Source: Phytophthora hibernalis (lineage: Eukaryota; Oomycota; Peronosporomycetes; Peronosporales; Peronosporaceae). From it: DNA of 64,000 nt. The notes under the pieces are model-generated. The model was given only the letters and a program-made list of their open reading frames with translations, searched no databases and had not been told where the DNA came from. Positions 23,882 to 35,629 of this stretch are shown one piece after another. Within the stretch, counting starts at the first letter, position 1. Each line of letters begins with the position of its first letter. The stretch is taken from assembly GCA_012656075.1 (NCBI GenBank), contig JAAKBF010000049.1, positions 62,001 through 126,000 of the forward strand, given 5' to 3'. A program made the translations under genes and the position numbers.

Positions 23882-24600
23882 ATGGCGAAGAAAAAGCGGA
23901 ACTCGTGCTGCAAGGTGTGCGGATTAAAAGGACATTGGAAGGGCGACAAGGAATGCAGTGGACGTTCCCAGCGAGCAGCTGGAACTGAAGAACGTGGAGA
24001 CGGCCTGATGCAGTCGTTCTCCGGTGGCGTCTTCACACGCAATCAACGTGGTGCTGCGCACCAGCCACTATTGCCAGTGGTAGGCTTTACGTTTGATCAA
24101 GTGCGTTCGGTATTGGGAAAGCAAGCGGCGAGACAATTGCAAGACGGAGTGCTATTCAGTCCGAATCCGCCGCCGGCTGCAGCGCAGTCAGAGCAGTCTT
24201 CGCCGCCATCGACGCCACCACAATCACCTACACACTCACGTGGGGATTGGTAGGCCTGGTACTCTACGATCATGACGACAACCATCTGCCAAGCTTGGCG
24301 CCGGACGAGATGGAGTGGTTGTTGGATAGCGGATCGCAAGTCAACTTGTGTGGTGACCTGTCATGCTTCTCTTACGTTGATCATGGGAACTCCGGATAGC
24401 TGAAGATGGCCTTGGTCCAGACTGAATCTTTGGAAGCGAATGGCAGTGTAGCCATGCGAGTGCTGAGCGAGATCACGAGCCAGTGGGAGCCCTGCCGATT
24501 AGACGATGTTCACTATTCTCCAAACGCCCATGTGAAGCTATATGCAAACCTGCGGCTTTGCAGTCAAGTTCAGCGACGACCAGCACTGCGTGGCTGGTAA
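23882..24600 (+). pseudogene. Copia nucleocapsid knuckle and protease
   Basis: CKVCGLKGHWKGDKEC is a CCHC-like zinc knuckle. A Pro/Ser-rich spacer follows, then the aspartic protease site EWLLDSGSQVNLCGD (about 24315) and, after a stop at about 24400, the C-terminal protease signature DDVHYSPNAHVKLYA. At least one frame change and one stop separate the parts. Confidence 0.75.
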
Positions 24601-24701
24601 AGGACAAGATCAAGCTGCGCTTTGATCGCTACGACAAGTTGTACCGCCTATGAACGAAGTGTTCACGCGGGCTAGTAGCTGCCGTTGAAGCCCGCAAGAA
24701 T

Positions 24702-25681
24702 GTGATGGGGTTGTTGCACAACCGCCTCGGGCACGTGACCATGAAAACCATTCGTGAGTTGGCTGCAAGCAAGATCGAGTTCGGCATTAACATGAATCTG
24801 AAGTCACTTTCTGCCTACGAATGTGTACCCTGCTTATCCGCTAAGCTAACGCGCATATCCTACAAGCGTAATTCTGCTCGTCGTCGGAACCCGTTGGAGA
24901 AGCTCTCCGTGGACCTGTGTTGCATTAATCAAGGGAAACGATGTTGATGCTAGTAGTTGACGAAGCTACGCGTTTTAAGTGGTGCTACCTACTGCGGAAC
25001 AAGAGTGACGCAGCGGACAGGTTGCAGACGCTGATCTTGCGCCTGAACACAAAATTCTTGCGGAACAAGCACAAGGTAGTGACCCTACATTCGGATAAAG
25101 GTGGTGAGTTCCAGAGCAACAAGTTACGCACCTTCTGCGAAAGACAAGGAATCACCATGCAGTATACAAACGCGTACACGCCAGAAGAGAATTGCATTGT
25201 CGAGAGAGCAAATGGACTCGTGCTGCCACGACTTCGTGCTGTATTACATGCAACTAGCCAGACGAATTTGCTGTGGGGAGAAGCTCTCCTTCACGTCGTG
25301 AACACGGTGAACAAGCTGCCGACGGCTGCGCTGTCAGGCAAATCGCCACACGAGGCTCTCTACAAGAAGAAACCTACCCTACGGTACCTGCGGACCTGGG
25401 CTTGCTTGGTGCATGGCCATGTACCTACCGAGCGGACGACAACGCGAGACAAGCTCGACCCGCGCGCCGAGCTTGCACTATTGCTGGGCTACTCTACAGA
25501 CACGAAAGGCTACAGGCTGTTAGATCTGAAGACAGGATCTATCACGCACAACCTACCGAGCGGACGACAAGCGAGCGCGCCGAGCTTGCACTACTGCTGG
25601 ATTACTCTACAGACACGAAAGGCTACAGGCTGTTACAGGATCTATCACGCACAAGCGAAGTGGAAAGGTGTTCTGCCATGA
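24702..25681 (+). pseudogene. Copia integrase
   Basis: The GAG-pre-integrase zinc module (HNRLGHVTMKTIRELA ... CVPCLSAK) leads into the DDE core: VVDEATRF, LHSDKGGEF, NCIVERANG. The core lies in one 246-codon frame (24941-25681) after a frame change. Behind the core, the typical copia GYS region (LLGYSTDTKGYRLLD) is duplicated in tandem. It would insert the cDNA into the genome. Confidence 0.85.
25425..25655 (+). repeat. Imperfect tandem duplication inside the copia integrase C-terminus
   Basis: The segment starting TACCGAGCGGACGACAA at about 25426 recurs at about 25555, each followed by the coding for ELALLL(G/D)YSTDTKGYRLL. The copies differ by small deletions (second copy about 20 bp shorter) and lie in different frames, so the event disrupts the integrase-RT linker. 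Confidence 0.75.
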
Positions 25682-26169
25682 ACGGTTTACTGCTTCTCAA
25701 GGCTGCGTACGCCAGCTACTTCTGAACACCTACGAGCATGGTGTTGCAGACTTACCTGTGGAGATGCCTGTAGTGCCGATCGCGAGTTCACTTGAAGACC
25801 GTCTGTTTCCTGAAGCCGGAGATCCGCCGAGATCGTCCGTCTTGCCGAAGTCTGTACGAGTCCGAATTAGTAGCCAATCACGAGCAAGTGGGAGAGCCAG
25901 ACGTACCTGTTCAGCGGTTGGTGAAGCCATCAACTAATGCGGAGGCAAGCTGCCCGCATCGCCCAGCTGAACGGTTGAAGACGAGAAAGCACAAGCGTCA
26001 GTTGCGACAGAATCCTGCCAAGGACAGTGCTGATGATGACTTGTACGAGCCTCCGAAGAAGCTACCTGCTGCTGCAGGGCACTGCGATAGCCGCACTCGC
26101 CGCGCGAGGAAGGTGCCAGCTCATCTGACAGAGTACATCGTTGGGTCAGTCATCGACACGAAGCAAGAC

Positions 26170-27788
26170 ATTCCTATCCCGACCACTTACAATCAGGCGA
26201 AGCAGAGCAACCACTGGCCGGAGTGGGAAGCCGCCATGCAGGAAGAGTTGGCGTAACTGCGCCAACACGGGACCTGGACGCTAGTCGCAAGAGCAAAAGC
26301 AAAGCATCAGACTGTCATCACAAACATGTGGTTGTACACGGTCAAGCGCGATTCTCCAGAACGCGTGAAGCGGTTCAAAGCCCGCCTCGTCATTCATGGA
26401 TTTAAGCAGCACTTCGGCGTAGACTACCTGGGACATACGCGCCGGTGATTCGCTTCGAGACGATCAGAGCTGCGATTCTGTACGCTCGGAAGCGCGGATG
26501 GGACGTCAGGCAGTATGGCGTCAAGACCGCTTTCCTGTACGGACTACTGGAAGAGATCATATTTATGGAGATTCCAGTTGGTTCTACGGAAGGATTACCT
26601 GGTGGCAAGATGATCTGCCAGCTCATCAAGTCGCTGTACGGGTTAAAGCAAGCCCCGGCAGTGTGGAACAAGACGTTGCACGTCTTCCTAGTCAGCCTGG
26701 GATTCACAAGACTTGATAGCGACTACGGTCTCTACGCGAAGTACAAGGGCGGCGAGGTGGTCATGCTACTGACCGTCTATGTCGACGACCTACTGCTTAT
26801 GGGACCAATGCGTTGTGTTCCAAAGTTGCAGCGCAACTTGAAGTCAAGTTCACTTTGACCAGCATGGGCGAAGTGAAATACCTGCTTGGGATCGAGATCA
26901 CGTTGGATGCCGCAAACAACCATGTGATTTATAGTCAACGATCTCATATTGACAAGCTTTTACGAAAGTTTGGTCTTGCTAATTCCTACTGCTGCTGGAC
27001 ACCTCAAGCTACGAGTGAATCCAGGGCAAAGTTGAAGCAGCTAGCAGAGCTCGCTGATATGTCGTACCGCGAATTGGTTGGAGGATTGCAGTATCTCATG
27101 TCTGGCTCGCGGCCAGATATCGCGCATGCTGTGCGACACCTCGGGAAGTACCTGTCATGCTACAAAGAGAGCCATTTCCGAGAAGCGCAGCGGGTGCTGC
27201 GTTACCTGCTGCAAACACGAGACTACGCACTCCACATGGATGTTATCCATGGCAACGATGTCTGTATTACGGTGTTTACGGACTCGGACTACGCTAATGA
27301 TCCTGATGACTCCAAGTCTGTCTCTGGCTACGTTACTCTTCTTGATGGAAATGCTATCTCCTACGGCTCACGCAAACAGGGCGTCAATGCCCAGTCGAGC
27401 ACGGAAGCGGAGTACATTGCGATGAATGAGGGCGTGAAGGACGTACTTTAGATCGTGGGACTGTGAGGAGCTGAAGTGGCCTGCGGCCACACCACTGCTG
27501 CGCGGTGACAACCAGGCAGCGCTGTACTTGTCAGAGAAGCCTGGCAAGCACTCCAACACAAAGCACATCAACAATAAGTATCATCTCATTCGGCACATGG
27601 CGGAAGAAGGCAAGTTGAATACGTTGCACGTACCGACAAATGACAACACCGCGGACATCATGACGAAGCCTCTCGCAAGGGACAAGTTTGGTCAGTTTTG
27701 TTCGCAGCTTAAGGTGCTGCCTCTCGAAGGGACCCCGGCTGCAGATGCTCAGCGAGCACGGCGCGCTGCGGAACCAAACCCAACATGA
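26170..27788 (+). pseudogene. Copia reverse transcriptase and RNase H
   Basis: RT: WPEWEAAMQEEL, then after a stop LYTVKRDSPERVKRFKARLV, GVKTAFLYGLLEE, IKSLYGLKQAPAVW and the catalytic VYVDDLLLMG (about 26775). RNase H: VFTDSDYANDPDDSKSVSGY, AQSSTEAEYIAM, and the C-terminal SNTKHINNKYHLIRH ... NTADIMTKPLARDKF. Four frames. All catalytic motifs are present, so the pieces derive from a once functional Pol. Confidence 0.88.
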
Positions 27789-28108
27789 TGCGGATGGAGA
27801 AAGAATCTGTTACGATGGAGATTAGCATTCTGCTATCTACTCTATGGCGGCGCCGACCAACAAGTGCGCTGTCAACTGGAGTGAGTGAAGCTACCGGACC
27901 TACTGTTACTGCTGCGCGGAAACATGGGTGCGTGGATGCGTCCGCCCTCGCTACTTGCGAGCATCGACGCGCGTCGAGAGCAAGTGGGAGTGAGAGATAC
28001 AGCCGTGGATGCGGTGCCAAGCCGGCGCGCTGCACCGTACGCACGTACGAGTCCTGGGCCAAAGACTGCAGTGATGACGCTGCATCACGTGCAACCTCCG
28101 CCAGAACT

Positions 28109-28653
28109 TGACGCAACGGACGCTGCCGTTGCCCAGAGCGCTGACGTCGCTGCTGCTCAGAAGCCGCCGCTGCACAGGCGCTGCCTGCTGCTGGACTTCG
28201 CCTGCGAGCGAAACTCCTACGTGCTGCTGCGACAGTACGTGGCGCTGCCTGGAGCGGGACGTTGCCAGTGCGTCGAAACCACTGCGCCTCATGCTGCTGC
28301 TGCTGCACAGACGCTATCTGGTGCTGAATGTTTCCCTGCGGTGAAACTCCTGAGTGCTGCTGCGCACACTCAGCAAGCAAGGCACAGACAAGTACGTTAG
28401 ATGTAACCACTGCTTATATAACGTACGGGTTGCGAAGGTAGGCTAGGCGGAAACAGTGCACTGCGCGCACAGCTCATCAGAGCGCACTTCTCGAGTCACC
28501 TCTGCCGAGCCAAGCCCTTCAAGTCCCTGTAAGGTTTAAGCCCTTGCTACCTCCGATGTCAACGTAGTTTTCTCCTTCCTGCGGAAGTCCTGCAGCAATG
28601 GCGTGCAGCAACGGCGAGGCCTCTGCGAGCCCCAGCCCTAATACCACGTCGCA
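28109..28653 (+). repeat. 3' LTR of the copia element
   Basis: Partner of 22213-22758. It keeps the TTATATAACG box (about 28408) and the gag ATG at 28602; from that ATG the frame reads out of the element for another dozen codons and stops at about 28688, 185 bp before the kinase start. It could in principle act as an outward promoter for the neighbouring kinase. Confidence 0.88.
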
Positions 28654-28873
28654 CACACAGCAATATTCGCAGTTTGGAGAACTGTGTTAGGCACTTTACG
28701 TGCATTTTCGAGTCCGTTTAGGATAGCTTTTGCAAGAACTATGTGAATGGTGTTTCACTTATGATCTCAACAAAGTAATACTGTATTTATACCGAAATTG
28801 TGGTTATTTCAAATGTCGCCGATGCAATTGAAGCGACGCGAAACGCGCATTCCTCTTGAATACAGCACAAACC

Positions 28874-30224
28874 ATGGACAACGAGGACAACAGTAGTGCT
28901 CCTTACTGGGAGAATATCCAGTTCAGCGATTTGACTGTCTGCGAGACGATCGGCGGAGGTGGTGTTGCACTGGTGCACCGGGGATCTACCGGAATCAGTC
29001 CATTGCGTTGAAAACTCTTGTACGTATCATCGATACTGTTTAGTTGGCACTACTTATAGTTATTGTTTCATGGTGTTGCTTTTGGTTGTGAAGTTTGACC
29101 CGCGCGTGGACGAAGCACTGAAGCAGGAGTTTATGGACGAGCTGCTCGTGATGAGGTTTGAGAACTCGGACGGGTGTATTACGTTGTGTCGCTGATAAGT
29201 TTTTGTACTATGTCCGGTCTTATTGGAACGCTTACGTAGCAAACTGAAGCACCCCAATGTGGTCACCTTGATCGGAGCGTGCTTGGAGCCTCCAAATTTG
29301 TGCATGGTGATGGAGCTCTGTGAACACTCGCTGAATGACTTACTCCACGACACCAGCACCTATTTAAGTCCCCAACAATTGACACGCGTCGCAGTAAGTG
29401 AGTTTAAGGATAATCTGGAGAGCTGAAGCTGATTTCATCTCGTGCACAGGCAGAAGTTGCAAATGGCATGCGATTTCTTCACTCTAGAAGGCCTGCTGTC
29501 ATCCATCGGTACGCTTACGTTGCTCAATCAAACACAGATGGCTGATTCACTAATAAAAATGTTTTGCAGCGACTTGAAAAGCGCAAACGTACTGCTTGAT
29601 GCGAAAGGTGTCGCTAAGCTTTGCGACTTTGGTCTTGTGCGGTAAGTCACACCTGAATAATTGAGTGAATATCGCTAAAGATTGATTTAAACCCGGATCT
29701 TGGATGCAGCACCAAGTTTACGACTGCTGGAACACCAGTTACATGCCGCCCGAGCTACTGAGCGGCCAGCCATTCTCCAAATCAGTGGACGTGTTCATGT
29801 TTGGAATTCTTCTGTGGAGGTGCGCGAGTTTACCGCAACTGCTCCTTTTTTGTTTTTCTAAGCACTCTCACTCGTGCGCAGATTTTCAGCCGAGATGTTC
29901 CTTTTCGAGGCTACGATGTCTCAGACATCCGAAGTCGAGTTCTAGCCGGCGAACGCTTCCGAGTTCCTACAGTCGATTGTCCGCGCGAGTGTCAGGTACT
30001 ATTATACGAACACCACTTTTGTCAGCATTTTATGAGTTTATCTAACGAGAAGCTTGAATCCACAGGAATTAATGAAGCAGTGCTGGGATGGCGAGCCAAG
30101 CTGTCGTCCAACGTTCGAGGAAGTGTACGAAACGTTGCAAAATGTCTCCTTCGCCAGATCATTTGAAGCCTCTCAGAGCGTCTTCGAGGGTGACGCACTT
30201 GACTGCTTGCTCAACGCCAAGTAG
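28874..30224 (+). CDS. TKL-type protein kinase gene with seven introns
   Basis: Spliced model: introns 29020-29093, 29156-29239, 29394-29449, 29509-29569, 29642-29709, 29820-29881 and 29996-30065, all GT-AG with phases that keep the kinase fold continuous. Visible motifs: glycine-rich loop ETIGGGGVALVHRG, VAIK-type lysine in SIALKTL, HPNVVTLIGACLEPPN, catalytic loop HRDLKSANVLLD, DFG in LCDFGLVR, APE-like YMPPELLSG, and MKQCWDGEPSCRPTFEEV at the end. HRDLKSAN and the WxxxPxxRP-type end are typical of tyrosine-kinase-like kinases. Two exons need one extra base each (GGGG at 28980-28983; CC at 29735-29736) and the 29820 junction may lack a G. No transmembrane segment is seen. Probably a cytosolic signalling kinase. 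Confidence 0.85.
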
Positions 30225-30282
30225 AAATTTTACTTTAACTGGTCACCTACCAGTTGAAATACACCTCACTTGCTTCAATTAA

Positions 30283-30800
30283 GCCGTGTCCTTGACCCAC
30301 TGGTCCAGTCCCAAGTCGTTCCAGCGATCCACTTTTTCATCCGCAGCCCACATCGGCGGTTCACCTGGGTCAAATTCCACCACTTTCTCGGTGCCAACCT
30401 CAAATAACCCATTTGATGCAGTAAGTACCAACCTGTTGGGCTTTCACTGCCATTTGGGTCGCCATCTAACGCTGTCGACACCTCGATTTCTATCACAACA
30501 ATCTGGTAAATACCCTTCTTTTGTCAATTCAGACTCTTAGCCAACCGTCGTCCGAGAGCGCGTCTGTGATCCACGCGTCGTCCACAATGTCCAGGAAATG
30601 CTTGCGCGGGAACAAACTCGGTAGTTTACTGTCCTGTATCCATGTCAACCACCTTCCAAGTGAGCCACGCAGCCACACAACAACGCAAGACCTTTACGCA
30701 CCATTTTCGTCAATTGGGACTTTCCTTCAACTGTCATTGGGTCCTTCGACCCAAATCCTCAGCGACCCGTTCGAATACACATTGTATTCATCAAGTAAAT
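30283..30800 (-). CDS. Hypothetical gene fragment, probably spliced
   Basis: Protein-like stretches on the minus strand: VYSNGSLRIWVEGPND (about 30775), SKLPSLFPRKHFLDIVDDAW (about 30600), IEIEVSTALDGDPNGSESP (30496-30440) and a C-terminal end VEFDPGEPPMWAADEKVDRW up to the stop at 30283. Between them lie GT-AG-like segments, so this is likely the end of a multi-exon gene converging on the kinase. I do not recognise the family. The 5' end may extend to about 31117. Confidence 0.4.
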
Positions 30801-30824
30801 AGTAAATTACTTTATCTTTGAGTT

Positions 30825-31770
30825 ACTAAGGCGAAGTGGGTCGCTCCTCGTTCTAACAACAATGTAGCATTCCCAGCCTTCGCATAACCCCCGTCATTTG
30901 ATAACAGCGAGTATCTACTGGTACGGTACAGTACCGGTCGATGGAATCGGGGTGAAGACACAACGAAACGCAACGTAAGCTTATGGTACTGCATTGACGA
31001 AGATAGATCGAGTGATTTTACGTTCGGCAAAGGGAGAAAGGTGGAGCCAATAAATTCTTCCAGGTTAAAAGATTTGCAAACGGTTGCGTATCCCGTTAGA
31101 GCAAGGCTTTGGGACACATGTACTAATTTACCAAGGTAAATAACTGATTACGGTTCACTCTTTGCCGGGGAACTCTGTTGTCAATCTAACTGTGCCAGAA
31201 AATAGTACTGGCACACAAAAATCTTGGGATAACACACAGTGGGGTGGGCGACGGTGTTGGACATAGCACCAACCTATCACGGCGAAGGCAGGGGCAGAGG
31301 GCCCCGCCGGAGACGAAAGCGTGAGGGCAACACGTGAGGTTCTATCTCTATATCGCGAGCGAAGCGAACCGCGGGGGCGCCGGAGGGGCGCCCAGCCAGC
31401 GCAGCGCGGCCGGTCATTCATAAATTATTTGAGGTTTTTTATGTCTTATCACGACGCAAGGTAGGTCAAAACAATACATTTGCAAGTCAAATGATTTGCT
31501 GTGTGAAATTACTGTTAATGCATGTGTTTACCGCCTTCTGTCTAACTGTGCCTCCCTCCACCCAGTGATCGTTTAGTAGTTAGCCTGGCTGCACCAACCT
31601 TTGGTGAGATTATGTATTTAAATATTAAAATAGGCCGCTTGTTGATGCGGCACGCTGTTTACGATGATGATGTGGCCGTTGAGTGTCGGTAGCTGGTGCC
31701 GGTATGCCGGCTTCTGAGGAGCCACCCTACGACCTACGAAGGCGAAGAAAGAGGAACTTTGAAGTTTCAG
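30825..31770. other. Intergenic with GC-rich palindromic segment
   Basis: 31290-31420 is strongly GC-rich with nested palindromes (GGGCGCCGGAGGGGCGCCC; CGCGAGCGAAGCGAACCGCGG), flanked by AT-rich DNA. No gene recognised. It could be the end of a repeat family, but no second copy is in this window. Confidence 0.35.
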
Positions 31771-32056
31771 ATTATGAAAATGGCTGGAACGACTGCTGAC
31801 GACTACGCCGAAAAGTTAGGTATTGCCAGCAAAATGAAGGAAGTGGAGCTTTCCGGAAGGGGTTGGTCCTAGCTCCAGGAGACGAAGGAATTTGGGAAGT
31901 ACTTGAAATACTTCAATTTCTTGAAGTCATCGAAGAAAAAGTAGACTAGGTCTGCAGATCTAGCAAGCTTAGCGCTGCAAGAGTATCAAGTCCTGAACAA
32001 GCAGCACTTGGCCTTGAATCAATTGGAGAGAGATCGTATATTGCTTTCGTCTTGAA
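31771..32056 (+). pseudogene. Small protein relic with two stops
   Basis: One frame reads MKMAGTTADDYAEKLGIASK, then a stop, EFGKYLKYFNFLKSSKKK, another stop, and SLALQEYQVLNKQHLALNQL. The amino-acid pattern is helical and charged. There is no signal peptide or RxLR motif, so an effector origin cannot be supported. Confidence 0.25.
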
Positions 32057-32352
32057 TAATAGAGCGTCTATCACGAACACGTATTTTCGCCGCATTTGCT
32101 GCATCCGTTTGTGAAGCCAATTAGCTCAGATGTATGTTGCGCGAAGGTTTGCCGCCTGCTTGCATAAAGTAACGCGACAGGGATAAAGCGGCCACTGGCA
32201 ACTTGACAGTGCAAATTCATGTACATGTATCTGCCCATGTTCATCTCCTCGCAGTTTTGCAGATGCTGCGTCTGCAGAAGCAGGCGCAGGAGATGCGCCG
32301 AGGACGTACACGTAAAGCGTACTCTTGTTAAAGGAGAAACAAACTAAATTTA

Positions 32353-32630
32353 CTGGGGTTCCTGTTATTATATCGGTAGTCTGTCGACCCCTTTCTTGCC
32401 GTCTCCGTATTATTCGTCTGAAATTTCAGAGCTTCATCATGCAAAGCGTGATGAAGTCTACACAGAATACGTTAAAATAATGAGCACGGAGTAGGCTATG
32501 AGTACGTTCAGCGTACTCTGTGCACAATGTTTTAATAAGCTGAAAGAGGTTCCTGTTATTATAGTCTGTGAACCCCTTTCTTGTCGTCTCTGTATTCTTG
32601 CCTGATTTCAGAGCTTCTTCGTGCAGCGCG
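32353..32630 (+). repeat. Imperfect direct repeat
   Basis: About 85 bp starting GGTTCCTGTTATTATA (near 32357 and again near 32550) and ending around CAGAGCTTC occurs twice, 195 bp apart, about 80% alike. No coding content. Purpose unknown. Confidence 0.6.
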
Positions 32631-33470
32631 CGACGTTGTTCATTTTTAGATGGGCAAAGTGGCAACTATTAATATCTGATGAGCAGTGTCTGGCATCATT
32701 TTTTAATGACATTATAACGGATTTACCTGAATACAAGACCGGTAGACCGGTCGGTTCTTGGTTCTCGTAAATTACTTCGATCCATGGCGTAAACTGGTCT
32801 TCACCCAAAGCCGACGAAATAGTAAACACCGACTCTGCCGCAGTAAATCCATGTTGGTGAAAAGGCAGTGGGAACAATACCGCCTTCACTGAACTCCTCA
32901 GGTTCTCTTCATATTTGGCTTCTACAAATAGAAGACCTGCACGAAATAAAAGACCGGTCTACTATTGATAAAAAATAAAAGACCGGTATAATATTTTCAA
33001 GTTGAGGCATATCCCTGGTTCGTCTTCTAATCGCAGAGCAGGTTGGTTGACTAACACTAACGGTCAGTTTTCAATCTCAGTCCTGGCAAGTAAGCGCAAC
33101 ACGATCAGCATTTGGAAGAGAAAGAAGTTGTCGACTGGATCAATACAGAGGGTGATGGGGTCGCCTCTCACCCAACGCCACACTTCCGTGCCCTCGGCTG
33201 GAACCTGGACCCCGCTCTAGCTTGGTGCTGGTTGCGACAACGGCGAGACCAACTCAGATGAGAGTCTCTGGAGGAGGAAGCAAACCTGCGCTTGGTGAAC
33301 TTCTCCTCGAATCGATCGTACTGCGGTGCCTGAAGAAGGAGAAAGTGGAGCGATAATGGATCACCGGCCAAGCTCTCCAGCGAGATTAATGTTAATGACG
33401 GCCATATATTTTTAGGAAGCACTGCCAACAAGGTATCCTGCACCGGTTCGCTGGACATCATATCGATTCA
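32608..33470 (-). pseudogene. Unrecognised protein fragments on the minus strand
   Basis: Protein-like pieces in three frames: ESLAGDPLSLHFLLLQAPQY (about 33360), VQVPAEGTEVWRWVRGDPIT (about 33200) and HQHGFTAAESVFTISSALGE (about 32850). They could be exons or frameshifted parts of one gene. No family recognised. Confidence 0.3.
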
Positions 33471-33479
33471 GTAGATTCG

Positions 33480-34470
33480 AAGTTGCGGTCAGCAGAAGAT
33501 GCACGCAGTTTTTTTGTTGTACAACGCCAATGTCACTTCAATTACTTCAAGTAGATAAGTTGCACAGCTACGGTACGGTGCGGTGCAAGTTAACAGGTTA
33601 TTAGTTTATGCACCATAAATAACGTATTAAAATTAAAGTCCCTTATTTAGCCACCAGCTTTGTATCAGTTTAAGGAGGGAACATCTGTACATGTACTAGG
33701 GTATAGAAAGACTGTGTGTGCAAGTTATTAAAATAGTACCGGTACAGTAGTATATTTGAGATGCTACATGTACTCTGGGCACTAAGGCCCTGGTCCAAGT
33801 AGGGAACACATTAGAGAGTTTTCGCAGGCGCTGTTCCTGGTCCAGTTCGGGATAAGCGCTCGTACAACATGCAAATTTCGCTTCGGTCCCGGTTTGACTC
33901 TTGACAGTCCGGGGATGCAGGAATGGAATCCTGGTTGAAAACCTCTGTATTTTGATATAAATAGCTCGATTATATTTATCGTATCCTTCTTGTCATCTCG
34001 AGGTTTTGGCACGCGTCGTAGTAGCGTCAAGAGCAGCCGGGTCCAAGAGCATCATGACCGAGTGCAGAGAACGAAGGCAAGGCGTGGTGCTGTTCGTTGT
34101 GGATCTGAAGGGTATGGAAGGCGAGGGCAGGCCGGCGGTGGCAAACATTGAGGGCAGGTCGGCGGTGGCGCACATCGAGGACACGGACGAGGTGTCGGCT
34201 TTAAGCGTTGGTGAGATGTTGGCTTTGGCGGACGACGCGTCGTTGCAAGATTTCCAACCATTCTCCCGTTGAAGCAAATGATCAGCTTCATTCAACCACA
34301 CCAGGGGCGTGGCGTGGCGGCTACCCAAGATGAATGATTGTCGTCCGGCGCGTGCTTGGTTCATAACTCAGCCCGCTGTTCTTTATTTAGCACATGTGTT
34401 GCGCTAGCCCAGCCGAACCCTGGGAAGTTAGCACAGGGTATTCCTTAAATGCGTTTGATAGCCAGCGCCC
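33480..34470. other. Gap upstream of the DIRS 3' end
   Basis: Mostly AT-rich with no gene I can support. A frame at 34006-34272 (plus) contains a short internal repeat (GRPAVANIEGRSAVAHIED), and the opposite strand mirrors it; coding is doubtful. The DIRS 3' terminal repeat must lie here or just inside 34478 but was not recognised. Confidence 0.3.
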
Positions 34471-34477
34471 CATCAAC

Positions 34478-35620
34478 TTAAGCGTTCAGCAATACTGTAG
34501 CGCCACCAATTCGCACCGAGTGAGTGGAAAACCTAGTTGGGTCGATGCCATCTGTTCCTGGTGCGTTCTTGATGATCGCTGCGACTGCGCACGATGTGAT
34601 TCCGCTAATTCCCGCTATCAACACAGGTTCTTCTGGAGTACCGAGTGCTGCAGCTCCTCGGTAGATCCAGCGAGCAGCCCGGACTGGACACAACAATCTG
34701 TCGCCTGACTTGTGGTGGTAACGGTCCTCCTCACGTCCGTACTGGTTGTTCTTCTTTCCATTGAGAGTAATACCCACCAAGGTTGCCCTTTTGGGGGTTG
34801 CAGGCCTGCCATTGCTGTCGAAGAACTTGATGGCCGATAACCGCATAACGTAGTTGTGCACCTTACGCCCGATGAACAGGTATTCTGACCTTATGAGTAG
34901 GAGGAAATATCCGAGCAGTAGGCCACCCACAGTACCGTAAAGTTTGGATTCAATGAGACAGTCGTAAAAGGTCGCTTGCTATGTAAAAGTTTTCAAAATT
35001 CAAGGACAATTTTAGTTTTTACGATCGTAAAAGAAAATGCATACAATTTCCAAGTTATTTCAAAATATTTGAATTTAGTTTTTACCACTGTCGCATTGAA
35101 TCGGTGTGTCTTACTGAATCCGAATTTTACGGTAGTTGATCGCGTGGTCGAGCGAGGTCCATTTCAGCAAAATGACCCGGAGCAAGCGGGCGGTCAGGGG
35201 CTGCTGCTTAATGACAGGGTTGGTGAAACGACGAATACCACGCAGCAAAATTGCGTGACTGGCGTTGACCCCGGGTCGTTGCCTGATGTTTTCTAGTGAA
35301 ACCAGCGAACTGCGCACAATTTTCCTCAGATTGTTGAGCACGTATTCCCGATGTGCTGTCGATTCATCCCGTACCGCCAAGGTAAACCGCAAATGCACCA
35401 AGCTGCTCTGTGTTAGCGTCGATTGTAGCTGCTTGAAGCCACGGTTGGAGCTGCATCATTTGGCACCATGCCACCCACTGCTCCCATGAACGGGTGTATT
35501 GGGGCCGAGTCGTTTGGGCTAAAGCCCCCGCGCGCAGTAACGCTTCCAGATCTGCGAGCGATTTCTGTAGTCGTGCGGGATCTGAACCTGTTGCCACGAC
35601 GATGAAAGACGAGAAAATTC
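34478..35620 (-). pseudogene. DIRS-like tyrosine recombinase (YR)
   Basis: The N-terminal SAM-like part is seen in TRPQYTRSWEQWVAWCQMMQ (35500) and GVNASHAILLRGIRRF (35270). The catalytic domain is in 34930-34478, with STHSVRIGGATVLL carrying the HxxR motif of tyrosine recombinases. YR replaces the DDE integrase in DIRS-order retroelements and integrates a circular intermediate. Two frame changes. The terminal nucleophile Tyr would lie at or beyond 34478 and was not identified. Confidence 0.75.
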
Positions 35621-35629
35621 AGCGCCAGA

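Larger units (their letters stand above)
22213..28653 (+). mobile_element. Ty1/copia LTR retrotransposon
   Basis: A 6.4-kb plus-strand element with LTRs at 22213-22758 and 28109-28653 that differ at only a few positions (about 99% identity by eye). Ends are TGACGCAACG and CGT(T/C)GCA, giving canonical TG...CA. Order gag, zinc knuckle, protease, integrase, RT, RNase H is the copia order. No matching target duplication was seen (GTCTC to the left, CACAC to the right). The internal region has several frame changes and stops. Confidence 0.9.

Noticed and set aside
31771..32056. RxLR effector gene
   Set aside because: No signal peptide and no RxLR-EER motif; two in-frame stops.
34006..34364. Small repeat-containing gene on either strand
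   Set aside because: Both strands are open because the DNA is repetitive; neither has a start context or homology that I can recognise.
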